Positions 9,501 to 23,300 of a stretch of 64,000 nt of DNA are shown here, piece by piece. This stretch comes from Casuarina equisetifolia (taxonomy: Eukaryota > Streptophyta > Magnoliopsida > Fagales > Casuarinaceae), in NCBI GenBank assembly GCA_028551475.1, contig CM052362.1, forward strand, positions 10,539,354 through 10,603,353, given 5' to 3'. Each line of letters opens with the position of its first letter. Positions within the stretch are counted from its first letter, which is position 1. The notes under the pieces are model-generated. The model was not told where the DNA came from. It saw only the letters and a program-made list of their open reading frames with translations, and searched no databases. The position numbers were made by a program, and so were the translations under genes.

Positions 9501-12500
9501 ACTTCTTTATTTTTGGTTACAGATGCTTAATACAGAATACCATTGTCCTATTCTGTCCACGATATCTTGATGCAGAAAGTATGGTAATGATGTCCATGTT
9601 GCTTCTTTTTTCTTTCTTTCTTTTTTTTTTGTTTTTTGGGTTGTACAGATCATCCTCCAAGGCACATGAATTTTTGTCAGCATATTGCTTCAAATGTACC
9701 CAGTTTAAAAGAGTTTCGAGAACCATCAACAAACTCACAAAATGGGACATCTACTTTAAAAGCTCTCTCTTCTGTAATGGTTTCATTACAAAGGTATTCC
9801 AAAATAATTTATCTTCTACCTTTCTCTTGGGTTCTTTTGTTTTTATCGCTAGATTTTGTGTTCTAAAGTGAATAGTGTTATTGAATAAACCATGCTTTGA
9901 AATTCTTCTTTTCTCACCTGTTCGTCGTGAGAGTCATGTTGGTCCTTTTGTTGAATGTTTGTCTTTTTGTTTTTTCTTTCATAGGTGAATCTGGAGCATC
10001 ATTTGTGCTAAATAAGTCAAGTGACGATTATATAAAATGGGTTGATTAGGAAATGGTTGAAGTTATGAACTAAGAACACTTGACTGGTTTGTTGATTTCC
10101 AATGGTTGTACTCTGCTCTGACGAAGTAACCTATTTCTATATGATGTGTGGTAAGTAAATTAATAAGGCAGATGCTGAAATAGTACTCTTTCTGTTCTAC
10201 GGATTACACAGCCACGGGATAAGAGTGGAAGGTATTGTTTAGTGTAATCTTCATGTGTGGATCATTATGGAAAGTTTGATTGAGTCAAGAACTTTGCATC
10301 TCTGCTCTGACACTGTAAGTTTCCTAGGGTGAAAACCATTTTAGATTGAACCATTAGTTGATAAGTTCTCAGTACTCTAATGCGCTGACCAGATCTTGAA
10401 ATTCATCAAATTCTTGTGCATAATTTTATGTTTTTTTGTGTGCGTCTGTGTGTGTGTGTTGAGGTAAATTCATTATGCAGCACACCACCACTGACTCTAA
10501 TACCACTTGTTGAGGATTGGTGAATCTTCTAATAATTTTACAATATAATATGAGACATCTTACAGAATTTGATTAATTTCAATAGTGCTTTCCATAGTTG
10601 GAATGGGAACAATTTGCTTGCATAGCGCAAACAAATGATTCTAGGGACAGCTCAAAAATAAAAGCTTTTCTTCAAGGGAAACATAATGTAGTAGTAGACT
10701 TATAAGTTGGTGCCAGATTATTAAGTTGAAATGTGTAGATAGTCTCAAATAAGAAAGATGTTGCACTTGTTGACGTCTATTATAACATAATTAGTTCAGA
10801 GTTGATGTACTTATTTTTGTGTTTAGTGTTTTCTGACATTTAATATTAGTCTTGCTATAACAGTTCTCAAGATGTCAATCTTCCAAAAATTTTGTTTTTT
10901 CCCCCCCTCCCAATTGTATTTCTTCAAAATCATTTTAGAAGTTCAGCTAGTATTAGGAGTTCTTATTTCGTCCGTCGTTTAATAGTCAAAGGTGTGAATG
11001 GTTCATGTTACTAAGGGTGTGTGTGCCTTTAGCAAAGTGTTGAAAATTATAGTAACATATCACTCGGCTAGACGTGGGTGCTGTTAACCTACTCGTCTAT
11101 TAATATATAGAGAACTTCTGTTATACCATCAAGAACTTCATGTAGTGTAGTTTACAGAAAGGCCTCTCTTCAGGCTGCCAAGGGGGCTATCTTGTGCACT
11201 GTTGTTCAAGAGAATTTGACCAATGGATTTCTGCAGTTGATGCATACAACGATAATCAGAAAGATAAAGTATATGAAAATAATTCGTTTTTGAGAATACA
11301 CATTTGAGAGCACAGTCTTGTGATAACTTACAGAGAGTTTCCAGATTGTATAGAAAAATGAAGGATCTGTTCTTTTAGATCTTTGATGCATTCTTAGCTG
11401 TTAGAGGAAGGTGATCTGCTAATTGTTGCTTAGCTGCTATCTTCTTCAATGTTTGCCTATGGATCAGTCGTTTTGGATATGACTTAGCCATTTAATCTTT
11501 TGCTTTCTGCTGTTCATCCATCTTAAGTTGTCTGAGATGATCTTAATTCTTGTTCCACTATTGTGATTAAAAAAAAAAAAAACGATTTGATAGGGCTCTG
11601 TCTCTCTTTCTCTTTCTCTTTCTCTCCCTGTATTGTGAATGTGGCCCTTGACTAATTTCTGTGATGTGGACACCTGATTTCAGATATGAATTCAAATCAA
11701 ATCATGAAGAGTGGGTAAAATCAGTCAAACCCAAGTTAGGACCTGATGTGTCTGATCGTATTCTTGCAGCAATTAACACCTCAAGTGAGAACATGAAAAC
11801 TTTATATAAGGTCAGAACTGAGATGCGGGCTGCAATTCAAAATCTCTTGAAGGTATTCTCTACTTCTATTTGATTATGGTTCTTCTTTGTACTTCACTAT
11901 TTTATAAACTTTATCAATGAGTTTATTGGCTTTTGACCTGCTTCTTTTTTTGGTGTAATAATATATATGTATATACAAAAGAAAAGTTAATAATGATGCT
12001 GGTCTAAAGGACTGCAGGACGAAATCTTGTTTATTAGGAACCTAAGCAAAGGTTGCCCAGTTAACACTAAATTTCATGCCGTGAGGCACACTCTCTGAGG
12101 AGTGTATTTTTGTTTGGTGCAGGTGATTTTCTTTTTCACCAAGTAGAGAAAATGTTGCTTATCTTTTCTTTGCTAGGGGTTTGAACCACTCCTCCCCACT
12201 CCTCCCACTCCAAAAAACCAAACTTGTCCAACGTGATTTTGGTTTTAGTTCTCTGAGGGTAATGGGTCAGTTAGATTTCTTTTTCCTTTTTTTTTTTTTT
12301 TTTTGGGTGAGTTGCCAAGATTCTGTTTGGCATTCAGACTCGCTCCCTCCATGGTTGTTGATCTTATCGAACTGACTTTTAACACATCTAGTTAATCTCT
12401 TTTTTAACGAATAGCAAGGCATAGGTACAAAATCTGAGTGACAATCTTGTGGTTAAAAATTTGGGCTAATCTGATCGTAGAGCAAAGCAAAGCATGCTGT

Positions 12501-15500
12501 TTGGATCCATTCCCTTCCTGGTAATTGATCATGCTGAACTGAGTTTCAATACATTAAAGCTAATTTTTCTTTGTAATGAATAGCAAGGCATAAGTACAAA
12601 ATCTTAGTTGCAAGCTTGTGGTTAAGAAATATGAATATGGGCTAATCTGATATGCCCCCTTCTCTCTCTTTCTCTCTCTGACAGAAACACAAACACAACC
12701 ATTCAACCAGGCTTCTCTTGTTCAGTTGTCACTTTCCATTATGGCCTGCACTGTGCCATGGCCTGTTAATCCCCATTTCTGTTGATAAACACAATGATGC
12801 ACAGACTATTGAATGTTGTCCCTTTCTGTTTGAAATGACTTCCAATTTAGAGAGGACATATCGACTTACTTAATCACAACCTTGTCAAAATCTCAATCTC
12901 TCCTTCTTTCTCTATCACTCTTGTAACTTACCAACTCAGACCAATAAAATGGTTGGGAGCGGACTAAATATTGTATTGCTTTGTTACAGTGTTGGTCTGG
13001 GGGAAACCCAAGCCAACTCCAATGGTTCCCCAGGAAATTTCCCCTTGAAACTAATGGAACCAACCTTTGCACTGTGCCAACTCCAAGTATGGACCTTGGC
13101 TGGTCATATGTTGTTTGGTGGTGGTTGAACTTTAAAATAGCAGTGAGAAGACAAACTTTTAATGCGATGGTTCCAATTAAAGGAACTAGGTCATGATTTT
13201 GAACCATGGTTTATCATTTGGGATTGTACTCCTGAGAGGCTGAGCTTGGTATGCATGGGTCTAAACAATGCATATATATCTGATTCTTATGCTGACTCTT
13301 CATTGGTTTACATTGAATCCTACATTGTTTACATATAATCTTGTTATACCCCATAGTCCATCATTTGTTGGTCTCTACACGCACCTAATGTGTTTGTTTT
13401 TTTTTATTAGTATGTTCAAGCAGCTCACATTGCTTCTATGCATTGATTCTTTGTTTATTTTTACGTTTTTAGGACGATGGTGTATTAGTACTTCCCACTG
13501 TGGCTGATCCTCCATTAAAACTCAATGTGAAGAAACAAGTTTCTTCTGAGTTCCATGATCGTGCATTTGCACTATCTAGCATTGCTAGCTTGTCTGGTTG
13601 CTGTCAGGTAAATTAGTGTCTGTTGTATCAGCTTTTGTCTCTATGTTTTATTTTGTTTAGCCTGGTAGACTTTATACGTCTATTTTCATTCCATGGACAG
13701 GTTATCGTTCCATTAGGAAAGCACAATGATTGCCCTGTCTCTGTTTCATTTAGCAGTTTCCATGGTGCTGATAAATTTCTTCTTGACACGGTCTTGGATA
13801 TGTATTCATCTCTCCAAAAGCAAGCTAGCATTGCATCTGATTTGGTGCCAATGGCAGATACCAATGGTAACATGGATGCCTCTGAGCTCTTGAAAGAAAA
13901 GGTATTTTGACCTCAAGTTTTTTGTTTTTGTTTATATAGACACTTCAAACAATGGAATGTTTCTAGTGCAGACTTTAATTTGGTGGAAATGGATTATTAT
14001 CTTCACTCTGCTTGTAGTTAAGTTTGCCCCAAACGAGGTTAATACTGGGTTCAGAATGTCGTAGTTGTTATTTGCAAAACGAAACAACCTGGCTGGGGAT
14101 TAGATACTAGATCTATTTGCAATTGTCGAAGAACCATGTTGTCTTTTTATCCTATTGAACCTTTGTTCTGCTTCCTAATCATGCAAGGCTCCAAAGTTAT
14201 TTGCCTGCTTCAAATGTCATCTATACATATATAGTTAGACTTCTCTCAGAATTTCTCATCAATTTTAGACGATCAATTTCCTTATCACTTGGGTTCGTTG
14301 CTATACAAGAATTGAAATATCATGCATTATTGAGTGATCATGTCAGGTGCTTTGGGCTAATGCCGGAAGTAGTTTTTATCTATATGTGCACTGACATAAT
14401 GTGTAAATACCTAACTTCTGGGCCTGACGTCCACTAGGTTAATATACTTGGATCTGAAGTTGTCATTACTTATGTGTGTAACTCGATGTCCCTTCAGATA
14501 TCAAGTGCGACATGAACTATTAATTGGCTGGTTCAGTGTCTTTTTGCATATGTTCTCGCCAGTTTTAGCTTCATTCTTAGTCAAGCATAAGATGAAGAAG
14601 TTTGATAACATAAATTGACTTATCATGAACTCAAGCTCAAATGACAGTCCTCCCCTGTAAAAACCAGGTCGATGGTGAGGTTCTTGGTACAAGTGCCACT
14701 AGTTGAATGGATAATTTACCAGGAAAAATTTTTTTATACTTGCCTGAGATTCTAGACAAGCATCTTATACCGAAGAATGGATACTCTTTAATGATACAAG
14801 CATGCAAATATGCACGCACACATACATATGGTATGTGCAAGGTATGCTGTCTGAGGTTTCCATATAACTTCTAAATGTTATTGCAGGGTAATGCAGCATT
14901 TAAGGGAAGGCAGTGGAATAAAGCTGTCAATTACTACACTGAAGCTATCAAATTGAATGCAAAAAGTGCGACTTATTTTTGTAACCGTTCAGCTGCTTAC
15001 CTAGAGTTGGGATGGTATGTTCTTTAACTTGCTAACCAAAACCATTCATTTCTGTGCTTTGTATCCAAATGCCTAGATTTGTTGTTCTCAATGTATGCAG
15101 TTTTCAACAAGCCGAAGAGGATTGCAGTACTGCAATATCACTTGATAAGAAGGTGGGTGGATGTGCTTCTTGTGCTCACTCTTCTATGCTAAGCATTTTC
15201 TCAATCTCTTCATTTTTTTTTTTTCAAAAAGTTCTCCTAACTTTGTATAGGCACACCATGTAAGCTAACTGACGTGGTATTATATTGATCTGGTTTGCTG
15301 TTGTTTCGGTCTTCTCCATGAGCTTTTGGGGATCTAAGGAGACTTTTGAGTAATTAAAGAACATGCAGCATTTCAAAAGAGTTTTGATTTATATCCTGTA
15401 TGGTCAAAATCATTGGATGTGCGATATGCTGACATGCATGGAGAACATATTAATGATACTATCTACCATGTCTTGTTCCTGTGCAGAATGTCAAGGCATA

Positions 15501-15980
15501 TCTGAGGCGTGGAACAGCTAGAGAATCACTTCTCCGTTATAAAGAGGCTGCCCAAGGTAAGAATACTGGTTATATGCGGTTTGAATGTCCATCTTGTACC
15601 CTGTGAGCCATTGCGCGATATTTTGGAGGGTATTGATATTTGGACATTTCCTTTGAGCAGTTTAAGATCACTTAGCGATCAATATAATTGCTGAATATTA
15701 ATAGAAGTTTTCTGCGTTGCTATCCGTTTATTTATGTGCTCGAATTGGACATGGTCCATGTGATTTGTGTCTCATGTTATGGAACACGGATCTTGACACA
15801 GAAATTAGATGCATCTATTATCACATGTGCACATTTCCAAAACATCAATTTGGGTTTTGGAGTCTTCAACCTTCTTATAATTCTCCTGTGTACACAGATT
15901 TCAAGCACGCCCTTGTTCTTGAACCACGGAATAAAGTCGCTAGTGAAGCTGAAAAAAGACTTAGAAAGCTGATGAGTTGA
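6583..15980 (+). CDS. OM64: Outer envelope/outer membrane protein 64: amidase-like domain plus three TPRs
   Basis: Thirteen exons join in frame into 605 aa: 6583-6830, 7228-7380, 7492-7616, 8570-8695, 9223-9405, 9649-9793, 11684-11852, 13473-13607, 13701-13901, 14887-15014, 15101-15152, 15487-15556, 15898-15980. Members of the TOC64/OM64 family anchor in the mitochondrial or chloroplast outer membrane and dock Hsp90/Hsp70-bound preproteins. Visible parts are an N-terminal membrane anchor (residues 17-34, LWIVVGIGVAGILIVAET) with a following RRRRQR stretch, an amidase-signature domain (about 75-470) and three TPRs (about 487-600). The TPR carboxylate-clamp residues look intact: K493 or K495, N497, N528, K558 and R562. 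In the amidase core Lys81 (FAIKD) and Ser158 (GGSSSGS) remain, but the nucleophile position holds Cys182 (TDTIGCVRIP), where true amidases have Ser. The length and the N-terminus fit the mitochondrial OM64 (603 aa in Arabidopsis, by memory) better than chloroplast TOC64; that assignment is an inference. Confidence 0.93.
8868..8930 (+). repeat. G-rich tract in OM64 intron 4, G-quadruplex candidate
   Basis: Runs of 6-7 G separated by single T or short spacers lie on the transcribed-sense strand, about 170 bases after the exon ending at 8695. Several G-runs of at least four are close enough for an intramolecular quadruplex. It follows directly on a CT-rich and T-rich stretch. Confidence 0.8.
12322..12650 (+). 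repeat. Tandem duplication of about 175 bp inside OM64 intron 7
   Basis: Two diverged copies lie side by side. The first (12322-12473) runs from TTCTGTTTGGCATTCAGACT through GAATAGCAAGGCATAGGTAC to GGGCTAATCTGAT. The second (about 12495-12650) runs from CATGCTGTTTGGATCCATTC through GAATAGCAAGGCATAAGTAC to GGGCTAATCTGAT. Both lie in the intron 11853-13472 and have no coding character. Confidence 0.85.
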
Positions 15981-18900
15981 TAAATGGTCAGCATTTTCTC
16001 TCCCTCTCGCCACATTCTTACTCCTTAACAAGCAAGAAGAAAATTAAGAAAGAACTCTTCCGGACGTTGGATGTGGGTTTCTGAGAATATAGACCCTTCT
16101 TTGTAGCAAAACTTACCGGAGTAAAAGACAATCGTGTGAGGCCCTGATTACGGCTGTGCAATTTTTTTTTTTTTTTTTTTGCCTTCCGTGCCCTCTTGTT
16201 TAATTGTAAGTAATTTTATTTTTATCTGAATTTTCATTGAGAAACACAATGTAACGTTCATTTGCATGCATGATTATGCACGCAATATAATGCCTTTTTG
16301 CCTAATTTCTTCGTTTGAAGCACTCTTGTTTTGGGTGGTCAAGAATTTTATGCCACCCTTTTCACCGATTATCATTTTCTTGTGTCATCTTCCTTGAGAT
16401 TTGTCTTTGTGATTAATTTGAGTAAACACGGTTAAGACATAGACTATTCAACAGATGAATGACCTTTTTGTGGTATCTATTAAATTGGTTTACTCTTATG
16501 TGTTCTCTCATGTTAAACTAATAGCGTGAGACCAACATAAGATAATGTCAGATATTTTTTTATATTAAAAAAAAAAAACCAGTTCTCTTAATCAAAGTGT
16601 TTGTGCACTCAGTGTATTTAATGTTTTTTTGTGTGCTTTTGTGTGGCAACTTAATGTATAGGTGTTTATTCAGTTTTTTAATTATTAGCCTTATTTCGTA
16701 ATGTTTATACTTATTTGAAATATAATTATTATATCTAATTTTATTATTATTTAGTAAACTTATTAGAGTTTCGCACTCTTTTTTTTATTCTAAAAGAAAA
16801 AAAAATCAAAGTGTTTGAAATTTAGCCATGAGAAATCACAAAGCCTAAGACTGAAAATAAATGAAAGAATAGATTATGAAGTTTATATTTCAATTTATAC
16901 ATTTAATCATAGATTGTTGTAATATAGGTTCAAATAATACTTCTCTTGACAAATGTTATTAAAATGAATATGATAATGTTTGATGCACTTTAAAATGCTT
17001 CTCTTGAAATTTTAATGATCCCAGTTCTTTAATAATCTCTGGGATTGCAAACGATTTATAAAATCATTCAAATAATATTATTGTTATCATTTTTTTATAT
17101 ACTTTTATATTCCTTAGGCGTAACAAGGAGATAAAAGCTTTCATAGACCGTCTTGGAAAACTAAAGAGTTCGAGAGACAAACCATGTTTTCCAAGGGGGA
17201 ACCCAAATAAGAGTATATATTATGGGTTGAATTCTGACAAGAACATGCTCTAAATGTCGAGAATTAGAATAATAGTATTCTAAATCAAGTGCCTTAGATA
17301 TTGGTATAGGAAAACGCTGATAGGAACAAAGTGACAATAATTAAATATAAAGATCATAGCAATTATTGCCACGACTTTTAGCACTTTCATACTTGATTCA
17401 ATAATCTTTCTCTCATTTATATACGAGTTCATAATATTAGGACATATTCCTAAACTTTTTTTTTCTTAGTAATATGAATAAACTCACATATTCATAGAGA
17501 TAAAAATAAAATAAAATAACTTGATTTAAGAGTCTTAATCCAAGGCCCTCAATATACTTTCTTCTTCTTTTGAATGTTTTTTTTTTCCATTGGTAAACTA
17601 AAGACCCTCATATTTTCTTATACCTCTCTCCTACTTTTGTAGAGTTCTTGACGGCAACCATAGTAGGGACGAAAGATCGAGGAAGGCACGTGTTCTTAGG
17701 GATTTGATTGCCAATCATAAGTCAGGCAAGTTTGGCAATGGACGACTTGGTCAGCGTTGAGATCATGGCTTGTTGGGTCTTTTTACCAGGCGTTTCTATT
17801 GGATCTACTCGTGGGATATGCTTACACAATGCGATAATGTCTGCAAAACGTTTTGAACCAATTCACCAATGGATGATGTCAAGGCTTTCGCTATTCGAGC
17901 TAAAGGTGTTGAAATTAAGGGGTCCAACTATAACATGTCAAATAATTTAAAATCTAAAATTTCTTTTTAGTTTATCAACCATTATTTTAATCCTGTTTCA
18001 TCTAAAAAAGAAAAGATAATTGTTGTATAATACTTAAATTTAAAAATATTTTATCTTATTTATGAATTAATTTTTAAGTTAAATTTTTTATATTTTTTCA
18101 TATGATATAAGAATTTTCAATAATTTATTGTACAAAACTTCATTCAACTTTAAATATATTCCTGTCATGGGACATGTTGGTTTAATAATAAGTTAATAAG
18201 GATTTGTGTGAATATGTAAATTATTTTTTAAAAAAATTTTAGATACATTCCCAAATAATATTAAAAACAAAATCCCACAAAAAAAAATATAATCCTGAAG
18301 TTATGTTTACATTTAAAAAGTATCTTCTTTGCTTATATTTAATTGTTGGCTAGACTTTTAGTGGACATTTGGTGTCAAAAACTTTGGACTTAATGATACG
18401 TAAGAATAATCACAACAACGATTTAAAACTATTACCACAGACAAACCCAAAGATTGTCTCAAATATGTGCAATTGACCGTAGAGAAACCCTTACACCCTA
18501 AACTGCAATTTTTTAACCATTAGTGGACATCTAAGTAAGATTAAGAGAATATCATCTACAGTAACTAAAGCAATCATGTCGAAGGTTTTTGAACCTGTCA
18601 GTGAACATCTTTTTTACTTTAATTATGTTGTCTCTTGGCCTTTTAACTTCTCGATTGGATTTACTAGCTTGTCACCAATCTGTTTGCTGATTCCAACGCC
18701 ATCAAGATGTAGGACTTACACGTGTGGTCAATCAAACTAGAGCCAATTAGATCTTATAATTAATCAGCTTGTTATTTCATCTATGGATTTCATCTTTCTT
18801 GTCTTGTCAAGAACTCATGATTATTTCATTTATCGATTTCATCTTTCTCGTCTTGCTAAGAACTCATGATTATTTAAAAATCTACTAACAACTTAAGATC

Positions 18901-20301
18901 TTTGAGAACTTTAAAATAAATTAAAAATTTTGACAAATTAACAAAATTATTATAAATGTCTTAAAAATAGAACTTGCACTCAATAAGTTAAATATAACAA
19001 TTCAAAACTATTAGAGATTTATGTTTCACATCAGTAGTATAAAGATATACTTTAACTTTATAAGTAATAAAATTTTTTACTTATTACTTTAAAGTTTCAT
19101 AATAAACTACAAACTCTAGAAAAAGTTAATTAAGGTTTGAAAATTAATGCATTAAAATTTTTACAAATTAGGCATTTAAGAGAAAAATAAAAATAAAAAT
19201 CACCAAAATCTAAGTCCAAAGGAGGAGAAGATTTTTAGTTTACTTTATTTTTTATTTACACACAATGGACTTATGTATCAAACTTAGGATCAAGAAGTTT
19301 TAACTTTATTAGTTTTTTTTTTCTTATCAAAGTGGTAAGTGATTGGGTTTTTTTTATTATTTATTATTCTAAAATTTTGAGATGAATCTTTAATTTTTTT
19401 TCTTTTAAAAAAAAGGCTAGTAAACAAAAAAAAAATTAAGGTTTGAAAGTCAATGCATCATCAAGAGGCCCCACAGATAAGGCATTTAAGAGGGGAGAAA
19501 AAGAATGGAATCCAGAAAATCTAGCCCCGTAGAAGGAGAGGCGATATTAGTTGACTAAAGTGATAGTCTGACCCAACTAACCCGTTTCTCGGAAGGCAGG
19601 CACTGGTGGGGACGACGTTGTCGGGGCGTACGTGCGTTCGTCCTTGACCCGTTTCTCGACCGGTCTATTCAGCACTCTCCGACGTCAACTACTTCCGTTT
19701 AGGCCTCGCACTTCCTTTCACTTCCTTTTAAATTAAATTTTGTTTGGTAGTTGAGAAAGACACGTTGTATACAGGATTCAAAATACAGGTATTTGGTGAT
19801 TTGAACGATTCTAAATTGTTGTATAGACTGACTATTGAAGATATTGTTGGTACATTCTGGAAATCGAAGCTTTGGGGAGGGCCTGAGAGGAGTTTGGCAG
19901 TGATTAGAAATTGAAAATGGGAGGTGATTAGTAAAAGAGAAGAAATTTCTCCAACATTGACTAAGCCCGCACTTTAAAGTAAAACCTGCTTTGCTGAACT
20001 GTATGTTTGAAAATTCTGTGCTCCGTTGCTTTCCTTGACTCTGCATGTACTGCTTTTTTGGCACGGAACCAAATTCCAATCAGGTCCTCCCCAATTCCAT
20101 TCCCGGAATCCCAAGAAAAGCTACTATTCATTTCGAAGCAGGAAAAGGAGCAACAACTGTTCTTCGATTCGGATTCCAATTCGGATTCGGATTTTGAAGC
20201 GCTTCTCTTTCGCTTAACGCGGACTCGAGCGATTTCTCGGCAAGGAAATCGGTCGGTCAACGGGTCCAGAATATGTGAGGAATTGAAGCAATTGATTGGA
20301 T
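15981..20301. other. Intergenic DNA between OM64 and SERK; OM64 3' flank and SERK promoter
   Basis: The first few hundred bases should include the OM64 3' UTR (T-run at 16161-16181). From 16400 to 19500 the DNA is very AT-rich with many poly(A/T) runs. A less AT-rich island at 17640-17950 contains an 80-codon open frame with no family I recognise. From about 19550 the sequence becomes GC-richer with a repeated CCCGTTTCTCG word (19580 and 19648), likely the SERK promoter and leader. No TATA box could be assigned with confidence. An open frame of 102 codons at 20007-20315 lies in the probable leader. Confidence 0.55.
18774..18872. repeat. Two-copy tandem repeat, period 49 bp
   Basis: The phrase GATTTCATCTTTCTTGTCTT ... 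AAGAACTCATGATTATTT occurs twice in a row with a few substitutions, near 18786 and 18835. It is non-coding and lies in AT-rich spacer. Confidence 0.85.
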
Positions 20302-20353
20302 ATGCTTATACATGAAGCGGTTCTGGGGACGAGTGGTTTCTTATTATGAGTAA
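20302..20353 (+). promoter_or_regulatory. Two overlapping short upstream ORFs at the SERK start codon
   Basis: One upstream ORF starts at ATG 20302 (15 codons) and stops with TGA at 20347-20349, overlapping the first in-frame SERK ATG (20346-20348) as ATGA. A second starts at ATG 20312 (13 codons) and stops with TAA at 20351-20353. A third in-frame SERK ATG context at 20367 lies just after both stops. If the leader includes this region, these ORFs would affect which start is used. The ORFs are seen directly; any regulatory role is inferred. Confidence 0.5.
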
Positions 20354-23300
20354 GCAGTGGAATCGAATGGAGCAGCACAATTTTGTGGTCTGGGTTTCCG
20401 CTTTTTGGCTCTGGTCGATTCTGCTGCTCGATTTCGTATCCAGGGTATCTTCTAATGCGGAAGGTGCGTGCTGCGGGTGCTTGTTGCCCCTCTTGGATGC
20501 ATTTTTGTGCTTCCGATTTGGGTGTGTTTGGAATTTCAAATTGCTATATTTGCATTTGCTAGATAGAGAATTGAATTTCGATTTTAAGGGAATTTGAGTT
20601 CTATTTGTTTGTTGGGAAATTATGAAACAAAGCTTGGGGAGTTTTAGTGGTCAGTCTTCATCTAAGCTGTGGGAACATCTCAACCTTTGTCTATGATTTT
20701 CTAATGAACTTTAGTCGTCGAATTCGAAGGACCGGTTTCTTTTGTGTTTTTCGGAACTTTGAGGTTGACCCGAAGTAAGGAAGCACTCTAGAGGTTTGCC
20801 TCGTTTGTGCACTTTGTGCAGAACGTCACGTAAGCAATTTCGGGTCATGGTTATCAGGAAGATGTGATTGGCGGCAGTTGAATGATGTTTGGAGATCATG
20901 GTTAAGTCACTCTCTATAATCGTTCCTAGCCGCTCGCTAATTCAACACAGCTCAATACGGAAACCCCCTGTGCCTCGATATTTGCGTCGTTTTAACAAAT
21001 CGGCTTATTTTGACTGTTTATAGACTCTGATTTAACTGGATACCATGCTACTAGAAGATTATGACCATTGGTAGTTTTTACCATCGAGAGATCATCCTTT
21101 TTTCTTTCCTTTTTTTTTTTTTTTTGTTAATTAAGAAAGCTTGGATGTTAACTATTTTCCTTCAATTTCTGAGTTATTAGTTGATGATATTGATGTTTGC
21201 AACAAATGATTGGCTTGTTGATGGACGATAGGTGATGCCTTGAATGCTCTGAAGACCGGTTTAGCTGATCCTAATAATGTTCTGCAAAGTTGGGATCCTA
21301 CCCTTGTCAATCCCTGCACTTGGTTTCATGTAACATGTGATAGTGATAACAGAGTTACACGAGTGTAAGTTTATTATTTAACCTCTTCGACTTCCTTTCG
21401 GAATCACACAGATGATGACAACGTATGTTTTGGTATCTGTTCTCACAGTGATCTCGGAAATGCAAATCTTTCTGGTCAACTGGTTCCACAACTTGGTCAG
21501 CTTACAAATCTGCAGTACTTGTAAGCCATCTTAACTACGATGGAAGATGGTTGATAGCTTTTTCTTTCTATTTTATATAGGCCGTATAAAATCAAAACAA
21601 AGTATGAAGCTCAAAGTTGCAAAATTTCCTTTTGATGGTTTTTGTCTTCACTAACTTGAAGACCTTGAATTGTGCGGCTTTTGCTTTTTTTTTTTTTTGG
21701 TAACTGATGACATGTTCATTTTATTTTATTTTTTACCCTAGGAAAATGAAGCTTTAAGTATCCCCAAGCTGCATTAGTGTTTTGCATTTGAGGTGTTCAT
21801 TACTTTAAGGTAGAGACATGTTAGTGTAATTTGGTTCATAAGTTTCTTTGTTTCTCTAAACATGTACAGTATGATCCTCCCTTTTATAGTTATATCATTT
21901 TCTTGTCTTTGTTTTGCATATTGACTTTGTATTTAATTCCACACCTGTCTTTATGCGTTTTACACCCTCCAAATCAATTTGTTCACCCGCTATTGGGATT
22001 CCAATTTTTGCAGTTTATTACTACCTAAAAATTACTTAGAAGGGCCATTTGCTGACCTTATTTACGTATTCAGTACAGTCCTTATAACTACATGTCCAAA
22101 AAAGGTAGAAAGGGGGATAACCTAAGTATGTGATGCTACATATAAACAAGCAGAAATGTGAGTGTTGTATGAACACTGTATAAACACAAAATTGTGCAAA
22201 CACGATGGCTAGTTCTCATGTCTTGTCATCCGTTTCTTCTGATCTTGCATGTGAAATAATTTTAGGTGACATGTAAGTGTCTGTATGGGGTTCGTTTATG
22301 GGAAAATATTGAGAGAGATTTTATCGAGTTTATTAGATTTAGTGTTGGAGCATTTCTTTGATGTGTTATATAGTACTAAGTTTTTTAGGGATGGTGAGAA
22401 CACAATCATTTCGGTTCATGCTAGAAGTCATGGTTGTCAAGTAAGACCTTATTTAGGGCTCTAAGATTGGATGCAGATATTTTTCCTTACGTGGGGGATT
22501 ATTTGGAATGTTGAAGAACTGATATGAGTGGCATCTTTCTAAGCATAGATTTTAATAGTGGAAAATTTGAGGAAGCATAGAATAAAGATTGATCATTAGT
22601 GCTATATGTATAAATTAGAGATCAACCGTAGCACTTGTTTATTTTGACATAACTAGGGCATTTTGCTCAATAGGCTTGTTCTGTTTTAAGTTTTGTGAGT
22701 TGTCTCTAGTACAGTTTTTGATTTATTGGCATTTTGGAAAGGGAATTTTGTAGTGGTGAAATTTGGGACAGAGATTCCTTTTATTTTTTGTGGTATGTCT
22801 TGGGAGAGATTAACATGCAGAATTTTATGGTTAGTGAAGTACAAATGTGGAACTTGAAGTTTTGAAGTTTCTCTTTTGATGTTCTCTCAAGGAATGAACG
22901 TTCGTTATGACTTTGATATTTTGACTATTTTTTATATCAGGTTTTATTTTTGGGTATTGTCCTGTATACTTCCCATGTATCAGGATTTTGCTCTTTTTTT
23001 TTTTTTTTTTAATGACTTTCACAGGTATATATGTGAAGTAGGATTCCCTATGTTTTTGTACTTTCATGAAGAAGCCAAATTGTGGCATGTTTTCCAACCC
23101 CATTTGTGTTTCGTGGCATTTATGTAGCTGCTTTTGCACATATTAACCTGGGGACTACACATCCTCTTTATTTAAAGTAAATGGAAAATAGACATGCAAA
23201 ATTGACACTTCCAACTTTCATGTTGGATCACATCTTTCAATGTTTCATTTTACATATATGTCCTATTGCCAATACCATTTGACATCTAGCCCCAGGATTG

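Noticed and set aside
17708..17950. An 80-codon ORF in the OM64-SERK spacer
   Set aside because: No family resemblance, no splice or promoter context, and the surrounding spacer is repeat-like.
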